Below are positions 39,825-50,040 of a stretch of 64,000 nt of DNA, piece by piece. The notes under the pieces were generated by a model. It searched no databases. It saw only the letters and a program-made list of their open reading frames with translations, and was not told the DNA's origin. The DNA comes from Deinococcus psychrotolerans (GTDB lineage Bacteria; Deinococcota; Deinococci; Deinococcales; Deinococcaceae). A program made the position numbers and the translations under genes. Positions within the stretch are counted from its first letter, which is position 1. The number at the start of each line of letters is the position of its first letter. Location of the stretch: positions 124,001 through 188,000 of the forward strand of contig NZ_CP034183.1 of NCBI RefSeq assembly GCF_003860465.1, given 5' to 3'.

Positions 39825-40313
39825 ATGGGCCTCAAAATCAAGATTCAGCGGACTGGCAACGGCGGCGACACCTCAAGCCCAAGTCTGTGGACAGTGCTGA
39901 CTTCCGGTTTGTTGGCCCGAAAATGGCTGGGCAGGGCCGCGCCGAGGCTGCCGCAGCTTCCGCTGGAGCCTGCCCGCAACACCCTGCTTTATTTCCGCAC
40001 GCGGGGCTGCACGGTTTGCGGTTTGATCGATATGCAGGTGGCGGCAGCTTGTCATCAGTCAGGCGTGGATCTGCTCATCGTGGACAGGTACACCAAGTCG
40101 GACGCCCCCGAAGACCAAACCATCTACGCTCAGCGCGGCAACATCTTGGATTTCGGCGGGCCAATCAACACCGCTTACCAAATCGGGACGTATCCGTCAC
40201 TTGTGCTGATCAATTCGGAAGGCAAGATTGTGCTCAAAGATGTGGGCAACCGGGCCAAGCCGGACATTTACGGTGAATATTTGAAAAATAAGTTTGCCGT
40301 GCTGCTGGGCTAA
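39825..40313 (+). CDS. Thioredoxin-fold protein with CTVC motif
   Basis: 162 residues. After about 50 poorly conserved N-terminal residues, a thioredoxin-like domain begins: RNTLLYFRTRGCTVCGLIDMQ with Cys at residues 62 and 65. It continues with GVDLLIVDRYTKSDAPEDQTIY and the cis-Pro loop IGTYPSLVLINSEGKIV. CTVC is not the standard CGPC, so redox potential or partner will differ. There is no signal peptide. The gene is 41 bp after gltX and convergent with the phosphoesterase. Confidence 0.8.
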   Translation: MGLKIKIQRTGNGGDTSSPSLWTVLTSGLLARKWLGRAAPRLPQLPLEPARNTLLYFRTRGCTVCGLIDMQVAAACHQSGVDLLIVDRYTKSDAPEDQTIYAQRGNILDFGGPINTAYQIGTYPSLVLINSEGKIVLKDVGNRAKPDIYGEYLKNKFAVLLG

Positions 40314-40321
40314 GCTCACCC

Positions 40322-41152
40322 TCACCGCGCAAAACTCAGCGGCGGGTAAGGCACCACTTCGGCGATGCCCTCATTATCGAGGCGGGTCATGAAGCCCGCG
40401 CCGGGGATGTAGGCCATGGCGCTGTCGATGTCTAGGCACAGGCGGGAAGCGTAAGGCAGCGGCGCACCCGGTTCTTCGCCGGAAGTGCCGAGCAGCAAAT
40501 TGATGGGCGTGTGTCCGTGCACGATGCGTTCCGCGCCAAAGGTGCTGAGTACCCGCTGAATCAGGGGTGCGCCGTCTTGGCCCGCGAAGGCGAAGCGGGC
40601 GGCAAAGGCGCTGAGAAACTCCTGCCAGACTCTGGGCTCCGTGGACTGAAGTTTGCTGGCCACCGCCGCATTGACCTCAGGAATGCTGGGAGCCAGCTTG
40701 AGATACATGGCGCTGTCGGCGTGCTGCATCAGCCACGGCCCGACCCGCAGCATGGCGGGGCGCTCCGAGAGCCAGCCGAGGTCGCCGGGTTCGATTAAGG
40801 TCATGTCGCGCGGCTGACCGCCGTTGCTGTGCCAGTACTCGTAAAAGCCGTGTTCGTCCCTCGGGTCTTTTTGCCGAAACAGCATGGCCGCCAAAAACAT
40901 CACTTCATGGTTGCCGAGCAGCGCGTCGACCCGCCCGCCGGCCAGCAAGGCTTGGCGCTGCAAAGTACGTATCAGGCGCAGTACGCCCGCGCCGTCTTCG
41001 CCCCGGTCGAGGTAATCGCCCAGAAAGACCAGGTGCGCCGCGCCCCCGCGCCATGAGCCGTCAAAATCGGTCAGGCCAGAGCGCAGCAGCAGCAGCTTGA
41101 GCTTGCTGAGTGCGCCGTGAATGTCTCCCACCACCCAGAGGGTCTCGGACAT
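40322..41152 (-). CDS. Metallophosphoesterase (calcineurin-like, Ser/Thr phosphatase-like)
   Basis: 276 residues from the ATG at 41152; a GTG at 41188 overlapping the upstream gene is an alternative. Metal-binding motifs in order: VVGDIHGALSKL, LVFLGDYLDRGEDGAGV, LLGNHEVMFLAAM and ERIVHGHTPIN. These are the GDxHG, GDxxDRG, GNHE and H-x-H blocks of the PPP-like phosphoesterases. The substrate may be phosphoproteins or dinucleotides such as Ap4A. It follows the HspR-like regulator directly and shares its transcript. Confidence 0.88.
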   Translation of the reverse strand: MSETLWVVGDIHGALSKLKLLLLRSGLTDFDGSWRGGAAHLVFLGDYLDRGEDGAGVLRLIRTLQRQALLAGGRVDALLGNHEVMFLAAMLFRQKDPRDEHGFYEYWHSNGGQPRDMTLIEPGDLGWLSERPAMLRVGPWLMQHADSAMYLKLAPSIPEVNAAVASKLQSTEPRVWQEFLSAFAARFAFAGQDGAPLIQRVLSTFGAERIVHGHTPINLLLGTSGEEPGAPLPYASRLCLDIDSAMAYIPGAGFMTRLDNEGIAEVVPYPPLSFAR

Positions 41153-41180
41153 CGGCAAAATGGTGCTGGGTGCGGGCCAC

Positions 41181-41900
41181 TCACTCACTGGTGTCGTCCG
41201 CCTCCGAGTGGCTGTGGGGCGGGGCGGGCAGTTCGCGCCACCGGGTCATCCGCTCAGTGATGTCTTGCTGGATATCGGCAATCCGGTTTTCCAGGCGGCC
41301 CCGGTTGGCGTCAAGTTCAAATCTCAGACGCATGATTTCTTCCACGCCTGCCAGATTAACGCCTAATTCCTGAGTCAGTCGCCGGATTTCGCGCAAGTGG
41401 TCTATGTCGCGCTCCGAATACAGCCGGGTCTTGCCGCTGCTGCGTCCTGGACGAATCAGGCCCTTGCGTTCATATAAGCGCAGAGTCTGCGGGTGCATGT
41501 CCACCAGCTCGGCAGCAATGCTGATCACATACACGGGCCGGTCTTTGGAATCGAGCGTTTGCCCCAGCGCCGGCAGCGGCTGAGCGACCTGAGCGCGAAT
41601 CTCGTTTTCGATTCGCTCGATCTCTTGCTCCAGCTCGTCTTGCATGTCGTCGAGTTCGTGTTGCAGCCGCATGACTTCTTCCACGCCCGCCAAGTTGACG
41701 CCCAACTCCTGCGTCAGCCGCCGAATTTCGCGCAAATGCTCGATGTCGCGCTCGGAATACAGCCGCGTTTTACCGCTGGTGCGTCCCGGACGAATCAGGC
41801 CCTTGCGCTCATACAAGCGCAAGGTCTGTGGGTGCATATCCACCAATTCAGCGGCAATGCTGATGACGTAGACGGGGCGTTGCTTGGTGTCGGAGGCCAT
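41181..41900 (-). CDS. hspR: Tandem-duplicated HspR-like MerR-family regulator
   Basis: 239 residues made of two almost identical MerR/HspR units (about residues 8-82 and 119-193). Each has [20 protein letters not shown], then [22 protein letters not shown] and [14 protein letters not shown]. Only three conservative changes separate the units (T/S, E/D, V/I), while their DNA differs at about one base in five or six, mostly silently. HspR normally has one unit, dimerises and represses chaperone genes through CTTGAGT...ACTCAAG elements. Here each chain could supply a full pair of DNA-binding domains. A matching palindrome lies over its own -10. Confidence 0.88.
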   Translation of the reverse strand: MASDTKQRPVYVISIAAELVDMHPQTLRLYERKGLIRPGRTSGKTRLYSERDIEHLREIRRLTQELGVNLAGVEEVMRLQHELDDMQDELEQEIERIENEIRAQVAQPLPALGQTLDSKDRPVYVISIAAELVDMHPQTLRLYERKGLIRPGRSSGKTRLYSERDIDHLREIRRLTQELGVNLAGVEEIMRLRFELDANRGRLENRIADIQQDITERMTRWRELPAPPHSHSEADDTSE

Positions 41901-41906
41901 CGGTTC

Positions 41907-41923
41907 CTTGAGTATACCTCAAG
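41907..41923 (-). promoter_or_regulatory. HspR-type palindrome over the hspR promoter
   Basis: CTTGAG-N5-CTCAAG is a perfect inverted repeat. The -10 TATACT (minus strand, 41911-41916) lies inside it, 10 nt before the ATG, and AAGGA follows as ribosome site. The half-sites match the HspR element, but the spacer is N5 between CTTGAG and CTCAAG rather than the N9 of the classical element. Confidence 0.7.
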
Positions 41924-42031
41924 CAGATTGTGTGATTGGGGGGCAGTGGGTACTCGGCAGCTTTGAGGCAAGCGGGGCGGGTATCGCTAGCACCTTTAGT
42001 TCAAAACTTGCAGGGCGCAGCCTCAGACACT

Positions 42032-45000
42032 TCATTTCCCAAAATACTCCGGCAAATCTTCTCTGTTAATCAAAATGTCTCTCGGTTTGCTGCCTTGGTG
42101 CTTGCTGACAATGCCCATCGCCTCCAGCAAATCCATCAGCTTGCCGGCTCTGGCGTGGCCCACCGAGAGGCGGCGCTGCAAGCGGCTGACACTGCCCTGG
42201 CCTTCCTCGATGCAGATTTCAGCGGCTTGGCGCAGCAGCGGGTCAGAAAAGTCCATGTTGCTTTTGTCGTGGCTGGGGCCGCCCGCTTCGATGCCGCCGT
42301 CAAAGTCGGGGCCGTAGAGTTCCACGAAGGCGTCGTCAAAGACTTGGCGGCGCAGTTCTTCGGTGATGCGGCTCGATTCGTCCTCGCTGATATACGGCCC
42401 CTGAAGGCGGATCGGCTTGACCAAGCCCGGCTGATAAAACAGCATGTCGCCCATGCCGGTCAGCCGCTCGGCTCCCATGCTGTCCAAAATGGTGCGCGAA
42501 TCGTGCGAACTGCTGACCGCAAACGCAATGCGGGCCGGAACGTTGACTTTAATCAAACTGGTCAAGATATCCACGCTGGGGCGCTGGGTGGCCAACACCA
42601 GGTGCATTCCGGTGGCGCGGGCCATTTGGGCGAGGCGCATAATGGCCGACTCCACTTCTTTGGGCGAGGTGATCATCAAATCGGCCAGCTCGTCGATGAT
42701 AATCACCAAGTGCGGCAACTCGGTTTCGTTGATCTGGCGCATCTTGGCGTTGTACTGCTCCAAGTTTTTGGCTCCGGCCTGCGACATCATCTTGTAGCGC
42801 CGCTCCATGTGGGCCACCGCGCCGAGCAGCACGCCCGCCGCGTCCACCGGATTGGTGACGACGCCGCGCACCAAGTGGGGAATGCCGTCGTAGGGCGTGA
42901 GTTCGACCATCTTGGGATCGATCATCAAGAAGCGCAACTCGGTGGGCAGGTATTTGTAGAGCAGCGAGGTGATCAGGGTGTTGACACACACCGACTTGCC
43001 CGACCCCGTAGAACCGGCGATCAGCAGGTGCGGCATCTTGGCGAGGTCACCCACCATCAGTTCGCCGTCGATGCTTTTGCCCAAAATGATCGGCAAGCGG
43101 GCGCGGGTGTTCTGAAAGCTGCTGGCCGCCACCGCCGTGTGAAAGGTGACGGGTTCGCGCTCGGCATTGGGGACTTCGAGGCCGATCACGCTTTTGCCCG
43201 GTACTGGAGCCTCGACGCGCACGCCGCCGACGGCGAGGGCGCGGGCAAGGTCGTTGCTGAGGCTGGCAATCCGGCTGATCTTCTCGCCGGGAGCCGGCTC
43301 GATTTCGTAGCGGGTGACGGTGGGGCCGCGTGCAAAGTCCACCACTTTGGCCGACAAGCCGAACTGTCCCAGCGTTTCGTTGATCAGGCCGGCCCGCTGC
43401 CGCGCCGAGATGTCGAGCTGCAAGGTGTTGTGGAGTGCCGGCGGAAGCGGGTCGAGCAAATCGGTGCCCGGAATGGCCAGTTCAAGAGCGCCCTGCGCCG
43501 GGCGGCTGCGTTTGGGAGGCAGGCTCTGCGGCGCTTCCTCCCAGGGCAAGTGGTCTTCTTCCAGCTTGCGGCCCGATGGCTGCGGCAAAGAAGTACTGGC
43601 GTTGCTGCTGCCTACCGTTTGGGCGGGCGATGTGGAGGCCACCAAGACCGCCGCCTGTGCTGGCGCTGCCTGAGTCCCGGCGGGTTGACCGCCCAGCTGA
43701 AAGTCCATCAGCGGCGGTTGATACGTTAAATCCGCACCGAACCCGGCGCTTTGGGCCTGCTCCGACGCAGAAAAAGAGTCGGCTGGGCCGCCGAAATCAA
43801 AATCCATCAGCGGCGTGTGGGTGCCGCTGTCGTGCTGCACCTCTTCCAAGCGCTGCTGCCAAACCGCCTGCTCGCTGAGGGTGCCGTCAGGGTCGGTCAG
43901 CAGGGCTTGCTCAAGGTTTTCGGCGAGGCGGGTCGGGGAAGCGTCGTAGGCGCGGGCCAGTGCGGGCCAGCCAGCGTAGAGGGCGGAGCGCTCCTTCCAA
44001 GCGGCGTAGCCCTCACTCAGTTCGCGCCAGCTCTGCACCCGCTGGGCGTGGGCGGGGCGCTCGCGGGATAGCAATGCCGGATCGGGTTTCTCCAAGGCTT
44101 TGGCGGCCCGCCCGCGCTCGCGCTCCAGGCTGGCAGCTTTGGCGGCGAGGCGGTAGAGATCCATCATCATGCTGCGGCGCAGCCGTTCCAGCGCCCCGCT
44201 GGCCAGCGTGGAGGGCAACTCTAGGCCGAGTTCGTGGCGGCTGGAGCGCACGTCTTGGGCCATCACCTCGACCTGTGCGCCCGCGTCCGGCGCTTCGCTG
44301 CTCACCGCCGCTTGAAGGTCGCGCCCGGCACTCTGCACAAACGAACTGCTGATGTCTTGCCAGTGCTTCAGGTCGGCTTCCATGTCTCTCAGGCCGTGTT
44401 CGTCGAGCGCACGCACCTGCTTACTGGCGTCTTTTGTTTCGTTTTTCCAGCTTTGAAGTTCGCGGCTTTCGGGATACAGCTTGGTCAGCGTCTCCAGGTT
44501 GCGGCTGTGAGACGAGAGGTGCTGGCGCATGTGCTGGCGCTGCTGGGCGGTTTCTTTGCCTTCCTGGCGGGTTTCTACGGCGGCTTGGCCCCAGCCCAGC
44601 ACAACGCCCACTCCGGCGCTGAGGCCACGAAAAAAACCTTTGAGTAGGCTCAGCGCCGGCATTCCCAGCACCAACTCGCAGCCGAGCGTCAAGGTGACGA
44701 GAGGAAGCAGCGCCGCTGCGTACGACAGGGGCTGAAGCGGACTGACCGCCAGAGCGGCGAGTTTGCCCGCCGCGCCCGGCCAAATGACGCCCTCTAGGGC
44801 CAGCAGCGACACCACCACCACGGCCGCCCCCAGCAGGCGGCGGGTGAGGTTTCGCAGATCCTTGTTCAGGAAAATGAGAATGCCGTAACACAGCGGCACC
44901 AGCGGCAAGGTGTAGCTGCCCCACGCCAGCCAGGTCATCAGCAGCGCGTGGGCCTGCGACATGAATCCGGCTCCCTGCGTGGGCAACACCAGCGTCACGA

Positions 45001-45091
45001 TCAAAAAAATCCCCAGCGCGAACAGCACCAAGCCGAAGGCTTCTCCGTCAAAGCGGTTCTGGACGGGTTTGGCGCGTTTCTTGGTGGTCAT
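42032..45091 (-). CDS. ftsK: FtsK/SpoIIIE-type DNA translocase
   Basis: 1019 residues. The N-terminal 180 residues hold about four membrane helices that anchor the protein at the septum. A variable, partly helical linker follows to about residue 560. The motor domain has Walker [15 protein letters not shown], Walker [13 protein letters not shown], and [21 protein letters not shown]. The C-terminal winged-helix gamma domain ([21 protein letters not shown]) reads KOPS-type DNA polarity signals. It pumps chromosome ends out of the division septum. A leaderless-type -10 lies 6 nt before the ATG. Confidence 0.95.
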   Translation of the reverse strand: MTTKKRAKPVQNRFDGEAFGLVLFALGIFLIVTLVLPTQGAGFMSQAHALLMTWLAWGSYTLPLVPLCYGILIFLNKDLRNLTRRLLGAAVVVVSLLALEGVIWPGAAGKLAALAVSPLQPLSYAAALLPLVTLTLGCELVLGMPALSLLKGFFRGLSAGVGVVLGWGQAAVETRQEGKETAQQRQHMRQHLSSHSRNLETLTKLYPESRELQSWKNETKDASKQVRALDEHGLRDMEADLKHWQDISSSFVQSAGRDLQAAVSSEAPDAGAQVEVMAQDVRSSRHELGLELPSTLASGALERLRRSMMMDLYRLAAKAASLERERGRAAKALEKPDPALLSRERPAHAQRVQSWRELSEGYAAWKERSALYAGWPALARAYDASPTRLAENLEQALLTDPDGTLSEQAVWQQRLEEVQHDSGTHTPLMDFDFGGPADSFSASEQAQSAGFGADLTYQPPLMDFQLGGQPAGTQAAPAQAAVLVASTSPAQTVGSSNASTSLPQPSGRKLEEDHLPWEEAPQSLPPKRSRPAQGALELAIPGTDLLDPLPPALHNTLQLDISARQRAGLINETLGQFGLSAKVVDFARGPTVTRYEIEPAPGEKISRIASLSNDLARALAVGGVRVEAPVPGKSVIGLEVPNAEREPVTFHTAVAASSFQNTRARLPIILGKSIDGELMVGDLAKMPHLLIAGSTGSGKSVCVNTLITSLLYKYLPTELRFLMIDPKMVELTPYDGIPHLVRGVVTNPVDAAGVLLGAVAHMERRYKMMSQAGAKNLEQYNAKMRQINETELPHLVIIIDELADLMITSPKEVESAIMRLAQMARATGMHLVLATQRPSVDILTSLIKVNVPARIAFAVSSSHDSRTILDSMGAERLTGMGDMLFYQPGLVKPIRLQGPYISEDESSRITEELRRQVFDDAFVELYGPDFDGGIEAGGPSHDKSNMDFSDPLLRQAAEICIEEGQGSVSRLQRRLSVGHARAGKLMDLLEAMGIVSKHQGSKPRDILINREDLPEYFGK

Positions 45092-45097
45092 GAGATT

Positions 45098-45103
45098 AGT
45101 TTA
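45098..45103 (-). promoter_or_regulatory. Predicted -10 (TAAACT) of ftsK
   Basis: TAAACT, 6 nt (AATCTC), then ATG at 45091. Confidence 0.55.
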
Positions 45104-45202
45104 GCGGCTGAGGACTGGTTTTGGCTTTGGGCTTGCTGGAGGCCTTCACATGTAAGACTTGCCAACTTGTTTCGCCCGCGTCCGGCGGTGCAAGCTGGGC
45201 AG

Positions 45203-45637
45203 ATGTCTGACGCTGCGCCCCGCTTGCTGCTACCAAGGCGACTTGAAACTCAGCTCTGGCAACACGCCCGCCGAGATGCGCCGCAGGAATGCGTTGGCGT
45301 GTTGGGCGGGTGGCAGGTGGGCGATTGGTCGGTGGCGGGTGGTGGGTGGCAGGCCAGCAGGCTGTATCCGCTGGTCAACCGAGCCGCCCACCCCCAGCGC
45401 GAGTACCTGGCCGAAGCGGCGGGCCTGCTGCGGGCTCTGAAATCCATGCGGGCAGAGGCGCTGGAGCTGGTGGCCATCTATCACAGCCACCCGCACGGCC
45501 CAGCCCACTTCAGCCTTACTGACCAGCAGCAGGCTGCTTACGACGTGCCGTACCTTATCGCCGATCTCTTCAGCGGCCACCTGAGTGCTTATCTGTTGCC
45601 AGAGGGAGTGGAGTGCGAATTGAGGCCAGACGAGTAG
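45203..45637 (+). CDS. JAMM/MPN-domain metallopeptidase (M67 family)
   Basis: 144 residues from the ATG at 45203. The JAMM zinc motif is complete: Glu in PQECVGVLGG, then HSHPHGPAHFSLTD, which fits His-x-His-x7-Ser-x2-Asp, followed by a helix-rich end. Bacterial members cleave isopeptide or C-terminal peptide bonds of ubiquitin-like sulfur carriers such as MoaD or ThiS. No such carrier gene is adjacent. A longer frame from 44948 runs antisense through ftsK and is not used. Confidence 0.85.
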   Translation: MSDAAPRLLLPRRLETQLWQHARRDAPQECVGVLGGWQVGDWSVAGGGWQASRLYPLVNRAAHPQREYLAEAAGLLRALKSMRAEALELVAIYHSHPHGPAHFSLTDQQQAAYDVPYLIADLFSGHLSAYLLPEGVECELRPDE

Positions 45638-45705
45638 AGCGGGAGAAATTCCATCCCCCCGCTCCAAGTCCTGTTCTTCCCAACTTCGTTGTTAGGAGCC
45701 GGTAT

Positions 45706-46791
45706 TTAGTGGCTGGCGGCCATCACGCCCAGCACGCGCCTCGCGCCGAGGTAACGGGTGGCCCAGTAGCGGCTGCTGAGGTCGTCGATGGTGACGCGGC
45801 CCGCGAATGAATTGGCATTGATAAAACTGTTGCCGTCCACCACGATGCCGACGTGGGTGACTTTGCCGCGCCCCTCGGTATCGAAGAACACCAAGTCGCC
45901 GCTCTGAAGATTCGAGCGCTCCACCGAAACCCCGACCTGGGCTTGATCGGCGCTGACGCGCGGCAAGCTCAGGCCCAGCGGCGTGAACACTTGCAAGACA
46001 AAGCCGCTGCAATCGGTACCGCTCCGGCTTTTGCCGCCGTAGACATAAGGCACGCCCAAAAGGCCCTGGGCATTGCTGAGCCAGTCGGTGCTGAGACTGG
46101 GCGAGTCAGCGGAGGCGGTGGGCGGCAAGGTGGTGATGATGCTGGCGGTGGTGGTCTGAACGGGCGGGGTCAGCGCGGCTTCCAGCAGGGTGCTGGGCGG
46201 CGCTTCCTGCGCGTAGCTCACGGGCGGCACGGCAGCGGCAGCGGGCGTCACGGTGATGCTGGAGCTGATCACGGTGCTGGCCACACTGACCGCGCTGCTG
46301 CTCGCCGCGCCGCTGGCCAAGTTTGCGGTGGAAGCGCTCACGGCCACCACTTTCAGCACCTGCCCCAAGTTGACTTTGGTGCTGCTGAGGTTGTTGAGGC
46401 TGAGCAGAGCGTCGACCGTCAAGTTGTTTTTGCGTGCAATTGAAAAAGCCGTGTCGCCCTTGGTGACGGTGTACGTCGGGGGCGACACGAGCAGGAGTTG
46501 TCCAACCGTTAAATTTGAAGAGCTGAGATTGTTGAGGCTGAGCAGCGAATCTACGCTGAGGTTGTACTTTTTGGCCAAGCTGTAGGCGGTGTCTTTGGGC
46601 TGCACTTTGATGCTCAGGCCCGCCGGAAACGAACTTGCCGAGCTTGCAGCGGAGCCGCTGGACGCCAGCGCGAGGCCGGGGAGTAGGAGAGAAGCGCAGA
46701 CCAGCGTTCGGCGCGGTAAAGTCCAGCTCGTTAAGGGCCTGCCCAATGAGAGGCAGCTCAGGAAAGTTCGGCACGTTGGCGTTCTCAACAC
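45706..46791 (-). CDS. LysM-NlpC/P60 cell wall hydrolase
   Basis: 361 residues from a GTG start. A signal peptide is followed by two LysM repeats (about residues 62-103 and 106-149, with LSIKVQPKDTAYSLAKKYNLS and TYTVTKGDTAFSIARKNNLT), which bind peptidoglycan. A Ser/Ala/Thr-rich linker leads to an NlpC/P60 domain (240-355) with the catalytic Cys in SGTDCSGFVLQVF, the His in GKVTHVGIVVDG and a third polar residue in FINANSFAGR. It cuts peptide stems in peptidoglycan, probably in cell separation. The exact start is uncertain; nearby TTG codons are alternatives. Confidence 0.9.
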   Translation of the reverse strand: MLRTPTCRTFLSCLSLGRPLTSWTLPRRTLVCASLLLPGLALASSGSAASSASSFPAGLSIKVQPKDTAYSLAKKYNLSVDSLLSLNNLSSSNLTVGQLLLVSPPTYTVTKGDTAFSIARKNNLTVDALLSLNNLSSTKVNLGQVLKVVAVSASTANLASGAASSSAVSVASTVISSSITVTPAAAAVPPVSYAQEAPPSTLLEAALTPPVQTTTASIITTLPPTASADSPSLSTDWLSNAQGLLGVPYVYGGKSRSGTDCSGFVLQVFTPLGLSLPRVSADQAQVGVSVERSNLQSGDLVFFDTEGRGKVTHVGIVVDGNSFINANSFAGRVTIDDLSSRYWATRYLGARRVLGVMAASH

Positions 46792-47032
46792 GGAGACCTC
46801 GGTTGGCTGGCAGGCGGTCAGTGCTCAAAGTGCAGCGGCTGGGGCCTTCGGCGCGGCGGTTCGGGGTGGAAGATGCGGGGGAAGCGCAGATGAATGTCCA
46901 GTGAAGCTTTGGCCTAGTGTAACACGGTTCACGGTAGAATGTGAGACCCAGATCAAGCTTCCTAAAGACGCTGACGGGGGGCATTTGGGGTGAGACAAGC
47001 TGAGTTTCACCGGCACTCATGTTTCCAATCTG

Positions 47033-48424
47033 ATGCGGGCGCACGGTAAACTCATGCTCGTTGCCGCTCAGGCGTGGCGCGTCAAGACTTTCCGCGCTCT
47101 GCGCCATCCCAATTACCGCCGGTACTGGTTTTCACAGCTTCTCAGCTTGGTGGGATCCTGGATGCAGTCCACGGCCCAGTCGTACTTGGTTTTAGAACTG
47201 ACCAACAACAACGCGGCGGCTCTGGGGTGGGTCACGGCGGCCCAGTTCACCCCGAGTTTGCTGCTGTCGCTGTTTGCCGGAGCCATTGTTGACCGGGTGC
47301 CGCGCCGCCGAGTGCTGATGTCGACCCAGATCACCTTGATGATCACCGCCATCATCTTGGCCATCACCACCCACCTCGGCTTGGTCAGCTTCGAGCTGGT
47401 GCTGATCTTGGCGGGGATCAGCGGGATAGCCAACGCCTTTGACATGCCGGCCCGTCAAAGTATGGTGGTGGACTTCGTGCCGCGTGAGGACGTGCCCAAC
47501 GCGGTGGCGCTCAACAGCTTGTCGTTTAATGTCTCGCGCACTTTGGGGCAGGCGGTATTCGGCGGAGTGGCGGCGCTGGGCGTGGCTTTGTTCGCCGGGC
47601 GCGGGGCAGCCAGCAGCTCCATCGAGGGCCTCGCGTTTCCCTTTTACCTGAACGTGGTGTCGTTCGGTTTGGTGATTTACGTGCTGGCGACTTTGCCATT
47701 TCCGGCGCGTGAAGTGGGCGGGCAGCGGGCGGTCATCGACGACATCAAAGAGGGCCTGCGCTATGTGCGTGCCACGCCCAATATCGCCATGACGATGGTG
47801 CTGGTGGCGCTGCTGAGCTTAACAGCCATCAATTTCAACGTGATCATTCCGTATTTTGCTCGCGCGGTCTATAACCTGCGCGAGGGCGGCTTTGGGGCCA
47901 TGAACGCCGCGTTCGGGGTGGGCGCGATGGTGGGGGCGCTGTGGCAAGCCTCGCAGGCCGATCCAGCCAAAAATTTGCGTTCCGGCGCAATAATTTTGAT
48001 TATCAGTTTGGCAGTCTTTGCGCTGACGCCCTCGGCTTTGCTGGCCTCGCTGGTGCTGGCCGTTTGCGGCTTCGGGATGCTGACTTTTTTGATCAGCGCC
48101 AACAGCACCGTTCAGCTCACCGTGCCCAACGCCCTGCGGGGCCGCGTGATGAGCCTGTATTCGCTGGTGCTGGCCGGAATGGGGCCGCCCGGAGCTTTGC
48201 TGGTCAGTTACCTGATTGACAAATCTGGCCCGCTGGGGCCGCGTCAGGGGCTGATCGTGGTGGGAGTGCTGGCGCTGCTGGCAGTGGTGGCGGTCTGGCG
48301 GCGGTTGCCTAAAGGCATGACCCGCGCCGAAACACCGCTGGAAGTGGCCCAGGCCGTGCAAGCTGGAACGCTGGAGGCCGGTAAAAAGCCGATGCAAGCG
48401 CCAGTGATGGGGGAGAAGCGATGA
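47033..48424 (+). CDS. MFS transporter (MFS_3/enterobactin exporter-like)
   Basis: 463 residues with about 12 membrane helices. The family start is FRALRHPNYRRYWFSQLLSLVGSWMQSTAQSYLVLELT, with DRVPRRRVLMSTQ as the loop 2-3 motif and NAFDMPARQSMVVDFV near helix 5, typical of the MFS_3 type (EntS-like). Substrates may be siderophores or drugs; this is not decidable. An internal ATG at 47054 is another possible start. It is followed by the leucine operon leader. Confidence 0.88.
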   Translation: MRAHGKLMLVAAQAWRVKTFRALRHPNYRRYWFSQLLSLVGSWMQSTAQSYLVLELTNNNAAALGWVTAAQFTPSLLLSLFAGAIVDRVPRRRVLMSTQITLMITAIILAITTHLGLVSFELVLILAGISGIANAFDMPARQSMVVDFVPREDVPNAVALNSLSFNVSRTLGQAVFGGVAALGVALFAGRGAASSSIEGLAFPFYLNVVSFGLVIYVLATLPFPAREVGGQRAVIDDIKEGLRYVRATPNIAMTMVLVALLSLTAINFNVIIPYFARAVYNLREGGFGAMNAAFGVGAMVGALWQASQADPAKNLRSGAIILIISLAVFALTPSALLASLVLAVCGFGMLTFLISANSTVQLTVPNALRGRVMSLYSLVLAGMGPPGALLVSYLIDKSGPLGPRQGLIVVGVLALLAVVAVWRRLPKGMTRAETPLEVAQAVQAGTLEAGKKPMQAPVMGEKR

Positions 48425-48546
48425 AACAGTTCGCCTATTCTTGATTTGGGGAAGGACGGTTGATTGTGAAAGATCTTGAAAATATTCTCCCAAGTTGACG
48501 CTACCGCCTGCTTTCTCGTTTTCTTTTCTGCTTCCTCTCCTCGCCC

Positions 48547-48575
48547 TTGCCCCCCCGCTCCCAAAGCACTAGACT
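48547..48575 (+). promoter_or_regulatory. Predicted promoter of the leu leader
   Basis: TTGCCC at 48547-48552 as -35, a 17-bp spacer, and TAGACT at 48570-48575 as -10. The leader-peptide ATG follows 7 nt later at 48583, so the message would start at or near this codon. Confidence 0.65.
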
Positions 48576-48582
48576 GCTCAGC

Positions 48583-48648
48583 ATGTTGACCGCCCGCCAA
48601 GCCGGAGACGCCCACAAAGGCGTGCTTCTTCTTTGCTCGGGGCGGTGA
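48583..48648 (+). CDS. leuL: Leucine operon leader peptide (21 residues)
   Basis: A leaderless frame of 21 codons plus TGA. The protein begins MLTARQAGDAHKGV and then has three consecutive Leu codons, CTT CTT CTT (48625-48633), followed by CSGR. CTT is a minor Leu codon in this GC-rich DNA. It lies 91 bp upstream of leuC and just before a terminator hairpin, so ribosome stalling at the Leu codons can control leuCDB. A peptide of this kind acts through its translation, not as a product. Confidence 0.75.
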   Translation: MLTARQAGDAHKGVLLLCSGR

Positions 48649-48707
48649 GCGCAGGCCCTCGCGTTCGTCCACCGTCCCCGAACTCACTCGCAGTTCGGGG
48701 ACTTTTT
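48637..48707 (+). promoter_or_regulatory. Leucine attenuator (antiterminator and terminator)
   Basis: Terminator: GTCCCCGAACT (48674-48684) pairs perfectly with AGTTCGGGGAC (48692-48702), 7-nt loop, then TTTTT. Competing antiterminator: TCGGGGCGGTG (48637-48647, the end of the leader frame up to its stop codon) pairs with CACCGTCCCCGA (48670-48681), 11 pairs with one bulge, and uses up the left arm of the terminator. A ribosome finishing the leader covers the first segment and allows termination; a ribosome stalled at the Leu codons frees it. Confidence 0.8.
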
Positions 48708-48738
48708 ATGGGCGGGAGCTGGGAGGAGGAGCAAGCAC

Positions 48739-50039
<1,301 letters not shown>

Positions 50040-50040
<1 letters not shown>

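Noticed and set aside
41936..43729. 597-codon open frame on the plus strand
   Set aside because: It is antisense to the ftsK motor domain, lacks a ribosome site or -10, and translates to low-complexity His/Arg/Gln-rich sequence typical of shadows.
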